In this document: positions 8,798 through 17,761 of the stretch, piece by piece | How the letters are laid out: each line of letters opens with the position of its first letter | Position numbering within the stretch: the stretch's first letter is position 1 | Origin: Pedobacter panaciterrae | Lineage (GTDB): Bacteria > Bacteroidota > Bacteroidia > Sphingobacteriales > Sphingobacteriaceae | Direction of reading: 5' to 3' | Assembly (NCBI RefSeq): GCF_001636695.1 | Contig: NZ_LGEL01000037.1 | Location: forward strand, 1-48,274 | Length of the DNA stretch: 48,274 nucleotides | Notes under the pieces: generated by a model | Databases searched by the model: none | Told to the model about the DNA's origin: nothing | Seen by the model: only the letters and a program-made list of their open reading frames with translations | Made by a program: the position numbers and the translations under genes

Positions 8798-8871
8798 CGT
8801 CATCTCGACGATAGGAGAGATCTCTTGGTTATGCCACAGTTCAAGAGATCTCTCCTATCGTCGAGATGACG
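8798..8871. repeat. REPIN-like intergenic hairpin, copy A
   Basis: Perfect 30-bp arms (8798-8827 and 8842-8871), beginning CGTCATCTCGACGATAGGAG, enclose a 14-base loop starting GTTATGCCA. It sits between the 3' end of the phospholipase C gene and the start of the lipoprotein gene. A second copy in opposite orientation lies at 11446-11516, so this is a dispersed element and not a simple terminator, though it could stop or stabilise phospholipase mRNA. I recall similar CATCTCGAC-type repeats from Bacteroidota genomes. Confidence 0.9.
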
Positions 8872-8912
8872 CAAGGGTTAATCTAGGTGGGAATACGAGG
8901 GGTGAAGGGTTC

Positions 8913-11366
8913 TTAAACCATATTGCCCATTAGTGGGTCAGTGAAGCTTTCTTTTGAATGTTCTGCATGCCCGGCAAATTGCTGACTATAACCTGCATAC
9001 TTTTCTGCTGTTATAGTCAAATCATACCAGCTATGGCTTGATTTCAGATCAAGAGGGATAAAAATCTCTTCCTGATTTTTCTTTAGAACAGATTTTACAG
9101 GTGCTTTTTTGTAACTATTGTCTTTTATTGTTAAGCTAACCTGATCACCACTGGCTAAACGTTTAATGTGTAATAAGACGTTTCCATTAACCCTGCTGCC
9201 ATCTTTTTCGCTTTGATACATTAAAGAAACCGCAATTTTAGGGTCGTTAGCACTTCCTTTATATCTGCGGTAGAAACCGTTAGCGCTGTAAACCTTTAAA
9301 TCGTAAACCTCATTATTTAGTGGCCAGGTATAGTTTAAAGTATCGCCTGCATCAACCGTAAAATTCCAATTGTTATCATTAGTGTACACTATAAAACCGG
9401 CACCTTTAGCCTTAGCACCAAAGAATTTATTGCCAGCGGTAAAGTCAATTTTAAACTTATTGTTGGCGGAATCAAATTCGCCATGGGCATAAAGCTCGTA
9501 TGGGATTGCATTGGCAGGTTTAATTCCAGGCTCTTGTTTAGGTAAGTTAGGATTGCCTTTTGGGTTTTTAATGATGCCTGCAATGGCCAGCTGATCCAGA
9601 TTTTTGAAGTTATTAGGTAGTTTGGCGAATTTCGCTTTGTGAATACTTTCAAGAAAAGGTAACCTTTCAACCGCTTTAGGTAATGGGATATTCTCTCCAT
9701 TGTATGGTCTAAATACAGAAGTTAAGTCGCCACATAGACTTCTTCTCCAAGAACTAATGTTGTCTTCATAAATTTTTTGGCCTGTTTTGTGGCTTAAAAA
9801 CTGCTCCAAAAACTGGATAGAAGAGGTATGGTCAAATATCTGGGAGTTTACGTAACCGCCTCTTGACCATGGCGACACAACAACCATCGGTACTCTAAAG
9901 CCTAAACCCAGAGAACTTTCTCTGTCACTATTTTTGCCTTTGTAAAGATATTCAGAGCTATTATCTAGCGATTTTGAAACCACACCAGTATCTGGATTTT
10001 TTGGATCGGGAGATACAAAAGGAGGAAGGTGATCAAAGTATCCGTCGTTTTCATCGTAAGTAAGAATAAAGATGGTCTTTTTCCATACTTCCGGGTTCTT
10101 GGTTAAAATATCTATAGCTTCTGAAAGGTACCAGGCACCATACCATGGCGCTCCGGGGTGATCAGAAAAGTTGCATGGTGCAACAAGCCAGGAAACAGTG
10201 GGTAATTTGCCGCCATCAACATCTTTACGGAATTGGTGGAGTACATCACCTTTAGGAATTTGGGCAGTTCTTTGGGTGCCGTTATCGTTGTAGGTGATGG
10301 TTTCCAGGCTATGGAAATCAGGATCATTGCGGTTGGTTACAAAAGCCCTTTTATGTAAGTCCTGCTGTTCAGGGGTTAGCTTATCAAGGGTATTTACTTC
10401 TAGAAACTCGATTTCCTTAGTTACAAAATCAAGCTTCTTTTTTAGTTTATCGTCTGGTTTGTCTTTTAATTTGGTTTCCAGTTCGGTTTTTGCTTTACGT
10501 AGGTAAACCAGATGCTCCGGATGTCTTTTTACATGATATTGTTTAAAAAACTCCATATCATTATCTGTAAAATTGGCCAGCCAGCTGTCTTCTTCGTCTT
10601 CAAGACCTACGTCGACGCTTAGTTCGTTTTGATATATCTTCCAGTCTACATTGTGTTTAGACAGACGCTCTGGAAATGTGCTCCATGAAACGTTTTCAGA
10701 ACCGTCGATATATCCGTTAGAATGGTGTGCTGTTGATGTTGCATTCTGTTCTTCGCGAACTTTACCAGTCCAGAAAAAGCAGCGGTTAGGGCTGGTTCCG
10801 GTTAAAATAGAACAGAAATTATGGTCGCAAACAGTAAAAGCATCGGCTAGAGAGTAATAAAAAGGAATGTCCTCGCGATTGTAATATCCCATCGTTAATG
10901 GCATATCGGCATATTCTTTATTGCCTGATCTTTTGGCCTCCAGCCATCCATCATATCTGCCGTTGTTACGGGCATCTACCTGATTTTCCCACGAATGTGG
11001 AAGGGCGCTCATCCAGGTTGCTTTTGTATCTTTAATGTTTAACCTAAACGGGGCATAGGTTTGGCCTTTTTTGTTGCTTTGCAGCCATACCGGATATTGG
11101 TTAGGCAGGGTAATAGCTCTTGGATCGTTAAAACCTCTTACGCCTTTAAGTGTGCCAAATGCGTGGTCAAAAGATCTGTTTTCCTGCATTAAAAACACGA
11201 TGTGTTCTGCATCTAAAAAGGTACTACCCACTTTAGGGTCTATTGCCATAGCTCTTTGTATGGATGGCGGCAAAATGCCTGCTATGCCTAGTGCACCTGT
11301 TAATAAGGTTGCTTTCTTGATAAAGTCTCTTCTGGTTTCCATTTTATTCAGGTTAATTGTGGTCAT
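8913..11366 (-). CDS. Tat-exported phosphocholine-type phospholipase C
   Basis: 817 residues. A twin-arginine signal (TRRDFIKKATLLTGALGIAG, residues 11-30) sends the folded protein to the periplasm. The phosphoesterase domain (about 50-590) carries the metal-site motif QENRSFDH (61-68), TGTSPNR (189-195) with the likely nucleophile Thr191 by analogy, HPGAPWYGAWY (403-413) and DENDGYFDH (438-446). The C-terminal part (about 620-817) looks like the two beta domains of bacterial phospholipases C. It should cleave phosphatidylcholine or related lipids to diacylglycerol and a phospho-headgroup. A lysine-rich coiled-coil insert (about 285-330) is longer than I expect from Pseudomonas enzymes near 700 residues. 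The second Met (residue 9, METRRDF) is an equally likely start. Hairpin repeats flank the gene on both sides. Confidence 0.93.
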   Translation of the reverse strand: MTTINLNKMETRRDFIKKATLLTGALGIAGILPPSIQRAMAIDPKVGSTFLDAEHIVFLMQENRSFDHAFGTLKGVRGFNDPRAITLPNQYPVWLQSNKKGQTYAPFRLNIKDTKATWMSALPHSWENQVDARNNGRYDGWLEAKRSGNKEYADMPLTMGYYNREDIPFYYSLADAFTVCDHNFCSILTGTSPNRCFFWTGKVREEQNATSTAHHSNGYIDGSENVSWSTFPERLSKHNVDWKIYQNELSVDVGLEDEEDSWLANFTDNDMEFFKQYHVKRHPEHLVYLRKAKTELETKLKDKPDDKLKKKLDFVTKEIEFLEVNTLDKLTPEQQDLHKRAFVTNRNDPDFHSLETITYNDNGTQRTAQIPKGDVLHQFRKDVDGGKLPTVSWLVAPCNFSDHPGAPWYGAWYLSEAIDILTKNPEVWKKTIFILTYDENDGYFDHLPPFVSPDPKNPDTGVVSKSLDNSSEYLYKGKNSDRESSLGLGFRVPMVVVSPWSRGGYVNSQIFDHTSSIQFLEQFLSHKTGQKIYEDNISSWRRSLCGDLTSVFRPYNGENIPLPKAVERLPFLESIHKAKFAKLPNNFKNLDQLAIAGIIKNPKGNPNLPKQEPGIKPANAIPYELYAHGEFDSANNKFKIDFTAGNKFFGAKAKGAGFIVYTNDNNWNFTVDAGDTLNYTWPLNNEVYDLKVYSANGFYRRYKGSANDPKIAVSLMYQSEKDGSRVNGNVLLHIKRLASGDQVSLTIKDNSYKKAPVKSVLKKNQEEIFIPLDLKSSHSWYDLTITAEKYAGYSQQFAGHAEHSKESFTDPLMGNMV

Positions 11367-11416
11367 CTAATACGGTGGTTTCTAAGGTTGTCTTTTAAGG
11401 CTGTTTCATAAAGTTG

Positions 11417-11444
11417 TCCTTTTAAAGCGATCCTTTTAAAGCAA
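11417..11444. repeat. Two tandem 14-bp repeats
   Basis: TCCTTTTAAAGCGA (11417-11430) is followed at once by TCCTTTTAAAGCAA (11431-11444), one base different. A weaker relative (GTCTTTTAAGGCTG) lies just upstream. The repeats sit between the phospholipase start and the hairpin repeat. Mirror at 36831-36858. Function unknown; possibly regulatory or replication slippage. Confidence 0.7.
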
Positions 11445-11445
11445 T

Positions 11446-11516
11446 CGTCATCTCGACGATAGGAGAGATCTCTTGATTGGCATAACCAAGGGATCTCTCC
11501 TATCGTCGAGATGACG
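11446..11516. repeat. REPIN-like intergenic hairpin, copy B
   Basis: 30-bp arms (11446-11475 and 11487-11516) with one mismatch and an 11-base loop, ATTGGCATAAC. The reverse complement of that loop, GTTATGCCAAT, matches the loop start of copy A, so this copy is inverted relative to A. It lies between susD2 and the phospholipase C gene and may isolate the two transcripts. Confidence 0.9.
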
Positions 11517-11565
11517 ACCGTATAAAAATATAAATTCTATACTTATTTCGCTTGTTTCATTTACC

Positions 11566-13056
11566 TTATTTTACCCACCAAACTTGTTGGTTAATTTTAT
11601 CGTTACCTGCGCCAAACTGAGTTTCAATTGCTTTTGAAACATTCTCTCTATTGTTGTCATATTCTGATTGAGGGTAAATCCAACGATAAGGTATGGTAAC
11701 GCCAGCAGGGCGACGGAATTCAGGGTATCCTGTTCTAAGATTATCGTAAAACGCACTCCATCCCGACTGGAAGAATGTTCTTAAATACTTTTGAGTAATT
11801 ATCTGCTCCATTTTCTGGGCAGTTGTGGTGCTCAATGCAAAATTGTTTACTGGTAATGCTAAGTATTCATTCGCTTTTTCTTCTGTTAAATAAGGTTCAT
11901 AGCCTTTAACATAAGTCTGATAGAATTTAAAAGATGCCTTTACACCGTTTTTGTAGTGTTGGTTGGCATCGCCAGAAATCCAGTTTCTCACAATTCCTTC
12001 GGCAATAATGAACTCTTGTTCTGAGTATCCCATTAGTACTAAAGGCTCATTTGTAGGGTTGCTTGGAAAGCGGTCGTTCACCTTAGATACTTTACCGGCT
12101 GCGGCTTTTATACTAGTTTCGGCATATGGTGCTGCAGGATCTCCGCCTTCGTATGAAGTAAAGTCATTGATTGCTTTACCTGCCTCTTTACCGATTTTTG
12201 TTTGTGTACAATACAGAAATAAACGAGGGTCTTTCCTGTTTTGAAGGTGCTCTATAAAGGTTGATGCCATGAACATGCCAGATCCGAATCCGCTGGAGTT
12301 AAACTCAGGGTAGCGGTTTCCTTCCTGATCTAAGAATACTAATTGTCCATCACCATCGGCTTCAGTATTGCCTAAAATAGGCTCGCTTTGTACGATCTGG
12401 GCAAAGGTTTCTTTAACTTTCAGGTCATTGTCGCCTTCTTTTTTTGATAAGGTCATTAACACTTTTAACCTGAAAGAGTTAACCAGTCTGCGCCATTTAG
12501 TTGGCTCACCTTTATAAATGATATCGCCGGCAATGATTACGTTTAAGCCTTTAAGCATGTTATTTGCTTCATCAAGTTCTTTAAGGATGCCTTGAAATAC
12601 GGCTTTCTGATTGTCGTATGCGGGAGGCATGTAACCTGCCTTGTCTTCTCCTTTTAGTGCCTGACTGTAAGGGATATCACCGAAAGTAAGGGTTAGGTTG
12701 TAAAAGTAGTAAGCCCTAAAAAATTTGGCTAAGGCGATGTAAGAGTTGTCGTTAATACGAGTGGCTTCTTCTATCATCTTGGTCACGTTTCTAAGAGAAG
12801 AGTAGGAGTCAAAACTGCCTCTTCCCCATTTAAAATACTGGCCTTCACTTTCTCCGTCCGTTTGCACAAGCATACGGGTAGCATACAAAGGCGAAGTACC
12901 ACTGTACGCACGGAAGGTATCCCACTCAATTTTGGTAAGCAAAAGCTGAGGGTGAGTTTGGGTAGGTTTGTTAGGGTCTATGTTCATCAAATCCTGGTCC
13001 TTGCATGACGACATAAGAAGTACCCCGGCTATTAAACTATATATTAATTTCTTCAT
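11566..13056 (-). CDS. SusD/RagB-family outer-membrane lipoprotein (pair 2)
   Basis: 496 residues with a lipoprotein signal (LLMSSC, lipidated Cys18). The sequence fits the SusD-like family: MNIDPNKPTQTHPQLLLTKIEW at the mature N-terminus, a helical repeat (FFRAYYFYNLTLTFGDIPYSQAL, about 114-136) and a C-terminal RTFFQSGWSAFYDNLRTGYPEFRRP region. SusD proteins cap a SusC barrel on the cell surface and bind the incoming substrate. This one begins 29 bases after the susC2 stop, so the two are co-transcribed. It resembles the SusD-like subfamily not tied to classical glycan loci, and the phospholipase C gene is next downstream. Confidence 0.93.
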   Translation of the reverse strand: MKKLIYSLIAGVLLMSSCKDQDLMNIDPNKPTQTHPQLLLTKIEWDTFRAYSGTSPLYATRMLVQTDGESEGQYFKWGRGSFDSYSSLRNVTKMIEEATRINDNSYIALAKFFRAYYFYNLTLTFGDIPYSQALKGEDKAGYMPPAYDNQKAVFQGILKELDEANNMLKGLNVIIAGDIIYKGEPTKWRRLVNSFRLKVLMTLSKKEGDNDLKVKETFAQIVQSEPILGNTEADGDGQLVFLDQEGNRYPEFNSSGFGSGMFMASTFIEHLQNRKDPRLFLYCTQTKIGKEAGKAINDFTSYEGGDPAAPYAETSIKAAAGKVSKVNDRFPSNPTNEPLVLMGYSEQEFIIAEGIVRNWISGDANQHYKNGVKASFKFYQTYVKGYEPYLTEEKANEYLALPVNNFALSTTTAQKMEQIITQKYLRTFFQSGWSAFYDNLRTGYPEFRRPAGVTIPYRWIYPQSEYDNNRENVSKAIETQFGAGNDKINQQVWWVK

Positions 13057-13085
13057 TATTCTTTTTTTAAATGTGATGATTGCTG

Positions 13086-16000
13086 TTAAAGTTTTACGCT
13101 TAATGAGAAGCCAATAAATCTTGCAGATGGATCTTGCAGGTTATCGTCATTACCATAATCAGGATCTAGTAATGGCATCTTCTTCCACATCAAAGGGTTG
13201 TAGCTGTACGCAGATACGTGAACTGATTTTAAACTACCCATTTTTATAACCTTTGCAAGGTCATAGCCTACAGATATTCTTCTTAATTTGAAGAATGAAC
13301 GGTCAAAAACGTTAGCAAATTTCTTGTTTTCTTCTTCAGTAACTCTAGCTTGGTATGGATAGATCTGACTCCATGTTTGCCAGTTTACAGCAGTTGTATT
13401 TTTCTTATATGTACGAGTATCAGAAAGTACGTTTCCGTTTACGTCTCTTTTAAGTTCTCCGCCAGTAATTACTACACCATCTGGTACATAAATTGGTTTT
13501 CCGGCAGCATATTCTGCATCTCTGAATTCAACTGAATTTGGGTGTTTACCACCCCACCACATTTTCTCTATAGTTACCGAGCGCATAATACCGCCCCATG
13601 CTCCATCAATATCGATGTTTACATCAAATCCTTTTATCATGAATTTGTTTTGCAAGCCTAAGCGCCAGCTTGGATCTTTGTGACCAAGATTTACTTTATA
13701 GTTATCTCTTTTAGGCAGGCCTGTATTTGGATCTAAGATTACCTCTCCGGTAGCGCTTTTTTCCCACACATCTCCGTAAAAACTATCTGTTCTGTCATTT
13801 TTTCTCAGATCGCCGAATGTAGGTTGGTTGTTATAGATGTCAGTTATTTTTGTTGCAGAAGTACTCCAGTTTGCAGCAATATTCCAGCTAAAGTCCTGGT
13901 TTTTTATAGCGCTATAATTCGCCATTATTTCCAGACCCTGGGTTTTGTACTTGTTGCCGTTTACTTTACGTGTTTGAAAACCTGAAGCCAGTGAGGTATT
14001 TAAATCTATGATCTTGTTCTCATCTATTACATTGTAATAAGTAAACTCTAAACCAACTTTTTTTAGCAAGGAGGTAGATAAACCAACTTCGTATGAGGTA
14101 GATTGTTCTGGTTTGATATTAGGGTTGACGAGACCGTCTGGGTAGTTAACTGATGGTGTTGATCCATAAGTTACATCTTTTGTGTAGGTTGAGCTGATGC
14201 GATATGGATCTAGGTCATCCGATACTTTAGCCCATGAGGTATAAAGTTTAACATAGTCTAAGGCTTTAGGCATTTTAATATAATCTGAAACCATAGTACT
14301 TAAGGATGCAGAAGGGTAAAAATACGATCTGTTTTCTTTTGCAAGAGCCGATGACCAATCGTTTCTTCCGCTTAAGTTTAAGTAAACAGCGTTAAAGAAA
14401 TCGAAGTTTGCAGATCCATATACACTTCTGATAGATTTCTGCTCCAGGTAATTTGAAGCCTGTACCGGACCCTGAGTATTGTTTAAACTATATACGTAAG
14501 GAACAATTAAACCATCACTTGATGCATATTCTTGTTGTTTATCTCTGTTTAGTGTAGAGGCACCTGCATTTAATGTGAAGTTTAAATCTTTAGAAATCTC
14601 TTTGTTGTATGAGGCCAGGAAATCCAGATCGACATTCATTTGCGAATTGTTCCACATCTTGTAATCGCCATTTCTTGAATCGCCATAGTTCATGTACGAT
14701 TTAGGGCTTTTCATGTTATCAAACGATTTATTTTCACGACCTGAAGCCCTTGCCTGCAGACTTAATCCAGGCGCCACCTGCCATCTAAGTTTTGCCTGTG
14801 CATTTAATACATTTCTATCTGTTGCCTGTGTAAGTTCTTCAGAGGCAAAGTATGGGTTGTTGTACCAGGCGTAGTTATAGTTTGCCTGTCTGTAACCTTC
14901 CATGCCCGGAACATACATGTGGTCTCTAAGATCTTTGCCATTTACGTCGTCGCCCATCCATATTAAGATGGTATACATGTGGTTTTTAGGGCCATATCCG
15001 TAACGTGGGTAGTTTGGTGAACTGACTTTGTTGTAAGAAAGGGTAGCGTCTAATTGAAGATTGCTTGCAAGGTTAAATGAAGAATTGAAATTTATACCAC
15101 CTGTTGTAAGTGAGGTGTTTGGCACCTGACCTCTTTGAAATGAATATTTACCAGAAGCATAAAATTGTGCTTTAGCTCCTTTATAAGCAACTGAAAAATC
15201 GTTATTGGTTACTACACCTGGTCTAAGGAAATCTTTTAGGTTGTCGTGTCTAACCCAGTCGATAGGTACTCTTTCGAATTTAGATTTATCATCGTAAATA
15301 GTTCCCTTAACATTTCCATACCATTGTATAGTTTCTCCGGTTTGTTTATTCCTTATAGGACTGTTCCATTGTGCTATTTTAACACCTGGTTGAAATTTTG
15401 GACCCCAGATCATATCACCATCAGAGATACCACCATCTTCACCATCCCAGAATTCGTACTGTCCATTAGATCCGTTTCCGTATTCTGTTTGTGTTTTAGG
15501 GAATACAGTGAAACCGGCAGTAACCATGTTGTTGGTATTGATGTTGATTTCCAGTCCTTCTTTTTCAGCATTTTTTGTGGTGATTAATATTGCACCGTTT
15601 CTACCTCTTGAGCCATATAGAGCCGAGGCCGAAGTACCTTTTAGTACGTTTATGTTGGCAATGTCATCACCGGAAACATCAAAAAAGTCTGTTTCAACAG
15701 GAACACCGTTTATTACAATAAGTGGGTTTTTACCTCTTAAAGAGAAGCTTGGTGCCTGGAACATCCCTGTAGGATTATTTACCGTTAAACCAGCAACCTG
15801 TCCGGATAGGGCATTACCGATATTCATTGTTTTTGATTCGGACAATACGTCAAGTTTTACTTCCTGCGTTGCGTATCCAATTTTTTTCTTTTGTTGCTTA
15901 ATACCAATTGCGGTTACTACCACCTCGCCAAGTGTTTTGGAATCTTCTTGTAAAGTAACATCCAGTTGAGTTTTACCTGCTACCGGAGCACTTTGTGAAA

Positions 16001-16229
16001 TATAGCCCAGGTAAGTAAAAGTAAGCGTAGCATCGGCAGCTGCCGGAATGCTGTAATTCCCGTCGAAATCTGTAACTGTAGCCTTTTTTGTATTTGCTAC
16101 ACTTACACTAACGCCGGGTATGCCCACTCCCTTGGTGTCTTTTACGACTCCTTTAATGAGATTTTGTGCTATGGCTGCCTGAGCGAAAAAGAGGCAGATA
16201 ACACTAAATAAAAGTAGTTTTCTTTTCAT
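13086..16229 (-). CDS. SusC/RagA-family TonB-dependent outer-membrane transporter (pair 2)
   Basis: 1047 residues. Signal peptide 1-21, then a carboxypeptidase-like regulatory domain (about 24-95, GVVKDTKGVGIPGVSVSVAN), a TonB-box-like GEVVVTAIG (101-109), a plug domain (about 120-230, with GNALSGQVAGLTVNN, LRGKNPLIVINGVP and LYGSRGRNGAILITTK) and a long barrel ending in ARFIGFSLSVKL. It lacks the N-terminal signalling (STN) domain, so control by an anti-sigma relay is unlikely. It imports, with SusD2, a ligand too large for porins. A promoter with an inverted repeat lies just upstream, and the DEAD-box gene diverges from it. Confidence 0.95.
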   Translation of the reverse strand: MKRKLLLFSVICLFFAQAAIAQNLIKGVVKDTKGVGIPGVSVSVANTKKATVTDFDGNYSIPAAADATLTFTYLGYISQSAPVAGKTQLDVTLQEDSKTLGEVVVTAIGIKQQKKKIGYATQEVKLDVLSESKTMNIGNALSGQVAGLTVNNPTGMFQAPSFSLRGKNPLIVINGVPVETDFFDVSGDDIANINVLKGTSASALYGSRGRNGAILITTKNAEKEGLEININTNNMVTAGFTVFPKTQTEYGNGSNGQYEFWDGEDGGISDGDMIWGPKFQPGVKIAQWNSPIRNKQTGETIQWYGNVKGTIYDDKSKFERVPIDWVRHDNLKDFLRPGVVTNNDFSVAYKGAKAQFYASGKYSFQRGQVPNTSLTTGGINFNSSFNLASNLQLDATLSYNKVSSPNYPRYGYGPKNHMYTILIWMGDDVNGKDLRDHMYVPGMEGYRQANYNYAWYNNPYFASEELTQATDRNVLNAQAKLRWQVAPGLSLQARASGRENKSFDNMKSPKSYMNYGDSRNGDYKMWNNSQMNVDLDFLASYNKEISKDLNFTLNAGASTLNRDKQQEYASSDGLIVPYVYSLNNTQGPVQASNYLEQKSIRSVYGSANFDFFNAVYLNLSGRNDWSSALAKENRSYFYPSASLSTMVSDYIKMPKALDYVKLYTSWAKVSDDLDPYRISSTYTKDVTYGSTPSVNYPDGLVNPNIKPEQSTSYEVGLSTSLLKKVGLEFTYYNVIDENKIIDLNTSLASGFQTRKVNGNKYKTQGLEIMANYSAIKNQDFSWNIAANWSTSATKITDIYNNQPTFGDLRKNDRTDSFYGDVWEKSATGEVILDPNTGLPKRDNYKVNLGHKDPSWRLGLQNKFMIKGFDVNIDIDGAWGGIMRSVTIEKMWWGGKHPNSVEFRDAEYAAGKPIYVPDGVVITGGELKRDVNGNVLSDTRTYKKNTTAVNWQTWSQIYPYQARVTEEENKKFANVFDRSFFKLRRISVGYDLAKVIKMGSLKSVHVSAYSYNPLMWKKMPLLDPDYGNDDNLQDPSARFIGFSLSVKL

Positions 16230-16242
16230 GTTTGAATTTGAT

Positions 16243-16276
16243 TTTTACAGCGCAAATCTAGATTGGAGCTGTAAAA
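16243..16276. promoter_or_regulatory. Inverted repeat spanning the susC2 promoter -7 element
   Basis: TTTTACAGC and GCTGTAAAA (9-bp arms, 16-base spacer) bracket the TAGATTTG element. This could be an operator that blocks the polymerase. The mirror is at 31999-32032. No regulator gene is nearby to match it. Confidence 0.45.
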
Positions 16277-16280
16277 TCAA
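16253..16280 (-). promoter_or_regulatory. Bacteroidota-type promoter of susC2
   Basis: On the minus strand, TTG (16280-16278) and TAGATTTG (16260-16253) are separated by 17 bases. This fits the Bacteroidota primary-sigma pattern TTG-N17-23-TAnnTTTG. It lies about 25 bases before the susC2 start codon. Confidence 0.6.
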
Positions 16281-16420
16281 TATGAAAATGGGATTATGGT
16301 TTTGTGATTTTAATGCGGTGGAAAGGCTGGGCTTATAACTTAAATGTTACAGATTAAACTAATTGTTAAGTGTGTATTAGGTTTCTGTTTTCTATGAATA
16401 ACGATGTTGTTTTATTTCTG

Positions 16421-16428
16421 TAAATTTG
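16421..16428 (+). promoter_or_regulatory. Possible -7 element of the DEAD-box gene
   Basis: TAAATTTG matches TAnnTTTG and lies 28 bases before the GTG start. I see no good TTG element at the right distance. Mirror at 31847-31854. Confidence 0.4.
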
Positions 16429-16456
16429 CGTCATTATAATTTAATATTAGGAAACT

Positions 16457-17749
16457 GTGTCGTTAGATAAATTAAAACTAAGCAAGTCGCTGGTAACAGC
16501 AATGAATGATGCCGGATATATATCTGCTAAAGAAATTCAGGCAAAAACTATGTCCAGGATAATTGGCGGACAAGATATTATTGCTGTTGGACCTGAAGGC
16601 TGTGGTAAAACCACAACTTATGTGCTTGGAGTTTTAATGCGTTTAAAATATAGTACTGATGAGGCTCCCAAGGTGTTGATTCTTGTTCCGGATCAGGAAA
16701 GGGTACTTACAGTAATTGAAGAGTTCAGGCTTTTAAGTAAAAACCGTAATCTGCGTATTATAGGTTTATATGGTACAGGTGGGATGGATGAAGTGATTCA
16801 GGAACTGCTTGATGGTATTGATATTGTTGTTGCTACGCCTACCAGAGCACGTGCGGTTTATTTAAAACTTGGCCTTAACCTAAACAGGTTACAGATGCTG
16901 ATAGTTGATGATGCTGAAGTAATTGTAAAACAAGGTATGCAATTGCCGGTTTGTGAATTGGCAAGGAGTGCCGGTAAGGTTCAGCATTTGATTTTTACAA
17001 CTGTAGTTCATGATAAACTGAACCTGATGATTGATCAGTTCATGAATTTTCCTACAACTTTAGAGGTTGAAGATCTTGGAGAGGATAGGGCAATAACTCA
17101 CGAGCTTTTGCTGTATCAGGTGCCTAATTTTAAAACAAAGGTGAACTTATTGAATCTGTTATTACGTGATGATGAGGTATTTGATAAGGTTGTAGTTTTT
17201 GTGAATTCGAGATTAACCGCGCAGAAACTAGGTAAAAGTTTACATTCGCCAAAGTCTGGTGAGGTTTCTGTATTGAATCCTTTGTTTTTTGATGAAGAGG
17301 GCTTTGATCATATAGAAGATTTTAAGGATATCCGTGAAGCGAGAGTTTTAATTGTAGCTAATGAGGGATCTGCAAATGTAGACCTGTCGGGTATTCCATT
17401 TTTATTTCATTTCGAAGTTCCTGAGCAAAAGGAATTGTTTTTGGGCCGTGTAGTAAAATCAGGATCAGAAGAGATAGTAGCTATTACTTTTGCTACTGAT
17501 ATGGAACTGGTGGATTTAAGGAAAATTGAACAATCGTTAGGAGCTAAAATTCCGGTTATGGATTTACCTGAAGATTTGGTGATTGATAAAGTAGTTAAAA
17601 CCTCTACAAAAATTAAGACAGTAAAAGAAACAGTAGATGCACCTAAAGGTGGTGGCGCTTTTCATGATAAAAAGGAAAGCAATACTAAGGATTACAATTA
17701 CGGAATAGGACAAAAAGCTAAAATGACCATGAAAAAGAAACACGGATAA
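16457..17749 (+). CDS. DEAD-box RNA helicase-like protein, degenerate
   Basis: 430 residues from a GTG start. The first RecA-like domain has a Q-motif-like Gln28, Walker A GPEGCGKTT (45-53) and ATPTR (126-130). Motif II is DDAE (151-154) instead of DEAD, and motif III SAT is replaced by FTT (180-182). In the second domain motif V reads ANEGSANVDL (301-310) and motif VI, normally HRxGRxxR, reads LGRVVKSG, so its arginine fingers are largely lost. ATP binding is plausible, but full helicase cycling is doubtful. The tail (about 380-430) is Lys-rich and may bind RNA. A divergent paralogue with a changed role is likelier than a dead gene, because the frame is intact. It diverges from susC2 and converges on the arylsulfotransferase gene. 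Confidence 0.88.
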   Translation: MSLDKLKLSKSLVTAMNDAGYISAKEIQAKTMSRIIGGQDIIAVGPEGCGKTTTYVLGVLMRLKYSTDEAPKVLILVPDQERVLTVIEEFRLLSKNRNLRIIGLYGTGGMDEVIQELLDGIDIVVATPTRARAVYLKLGLNLNRLQMLIVDDAEVIVKQGMQLPVCELARSAGKVQHLIFTTVVHDKLNLMIDQFMNFPTTLEVEDLGEDRAITHELLLYQVPNFKTKVNLLNLLLRDDEVFDKVVVFVNSRLTAQKLGKSLHSPKSGEVSVLNPLFFDEEGFDHIEDFKDIREARVLIVANEGSANVDLSGIPFLFHFEVPEQKELFLGRVVKSGSEEIVAITFATDMELVDLRKIEQSLGAKIPVMDLPEDLVIDKVVKTSTKIKTVKETVDAPKGGGAFHDKKESNTKDYNYGIGQKAKMTMKKKHG

Positions 17750-17761
17750 TTGTTCCGTGTT
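17739..17761 (-). terminator. Terminator between convergent DEAD-box and arylsulfotransferase genes
   Basis: AACACGGA and TCCGTGTT form a perfect 8-bp stem with a 7-base loop. On the minus strand a TTTCTTTTTC tract follows, giving a good intrinsic terminator for the arylsulfotransferase transcript. It overlaps the last codons of the DEAD-box gene and may also act weakly in the plus direction. Confidence 0.7.

Noticed and set aside
8798-8871. CRISPR repeat or simple Rho-independent terminator
   Set aside because: It lacks spaced direct repeats and a T-tract, and the same element recurs in opposite orientation at 11446-11516, so it is a dispersed hairpin repeat.
15246-15969. Open frames of 113 and 153 codons on the opposite strand of susC2
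   Set aside because: They lie wholly inside a well-supported SusC gene and their translations show no domain or signal features.
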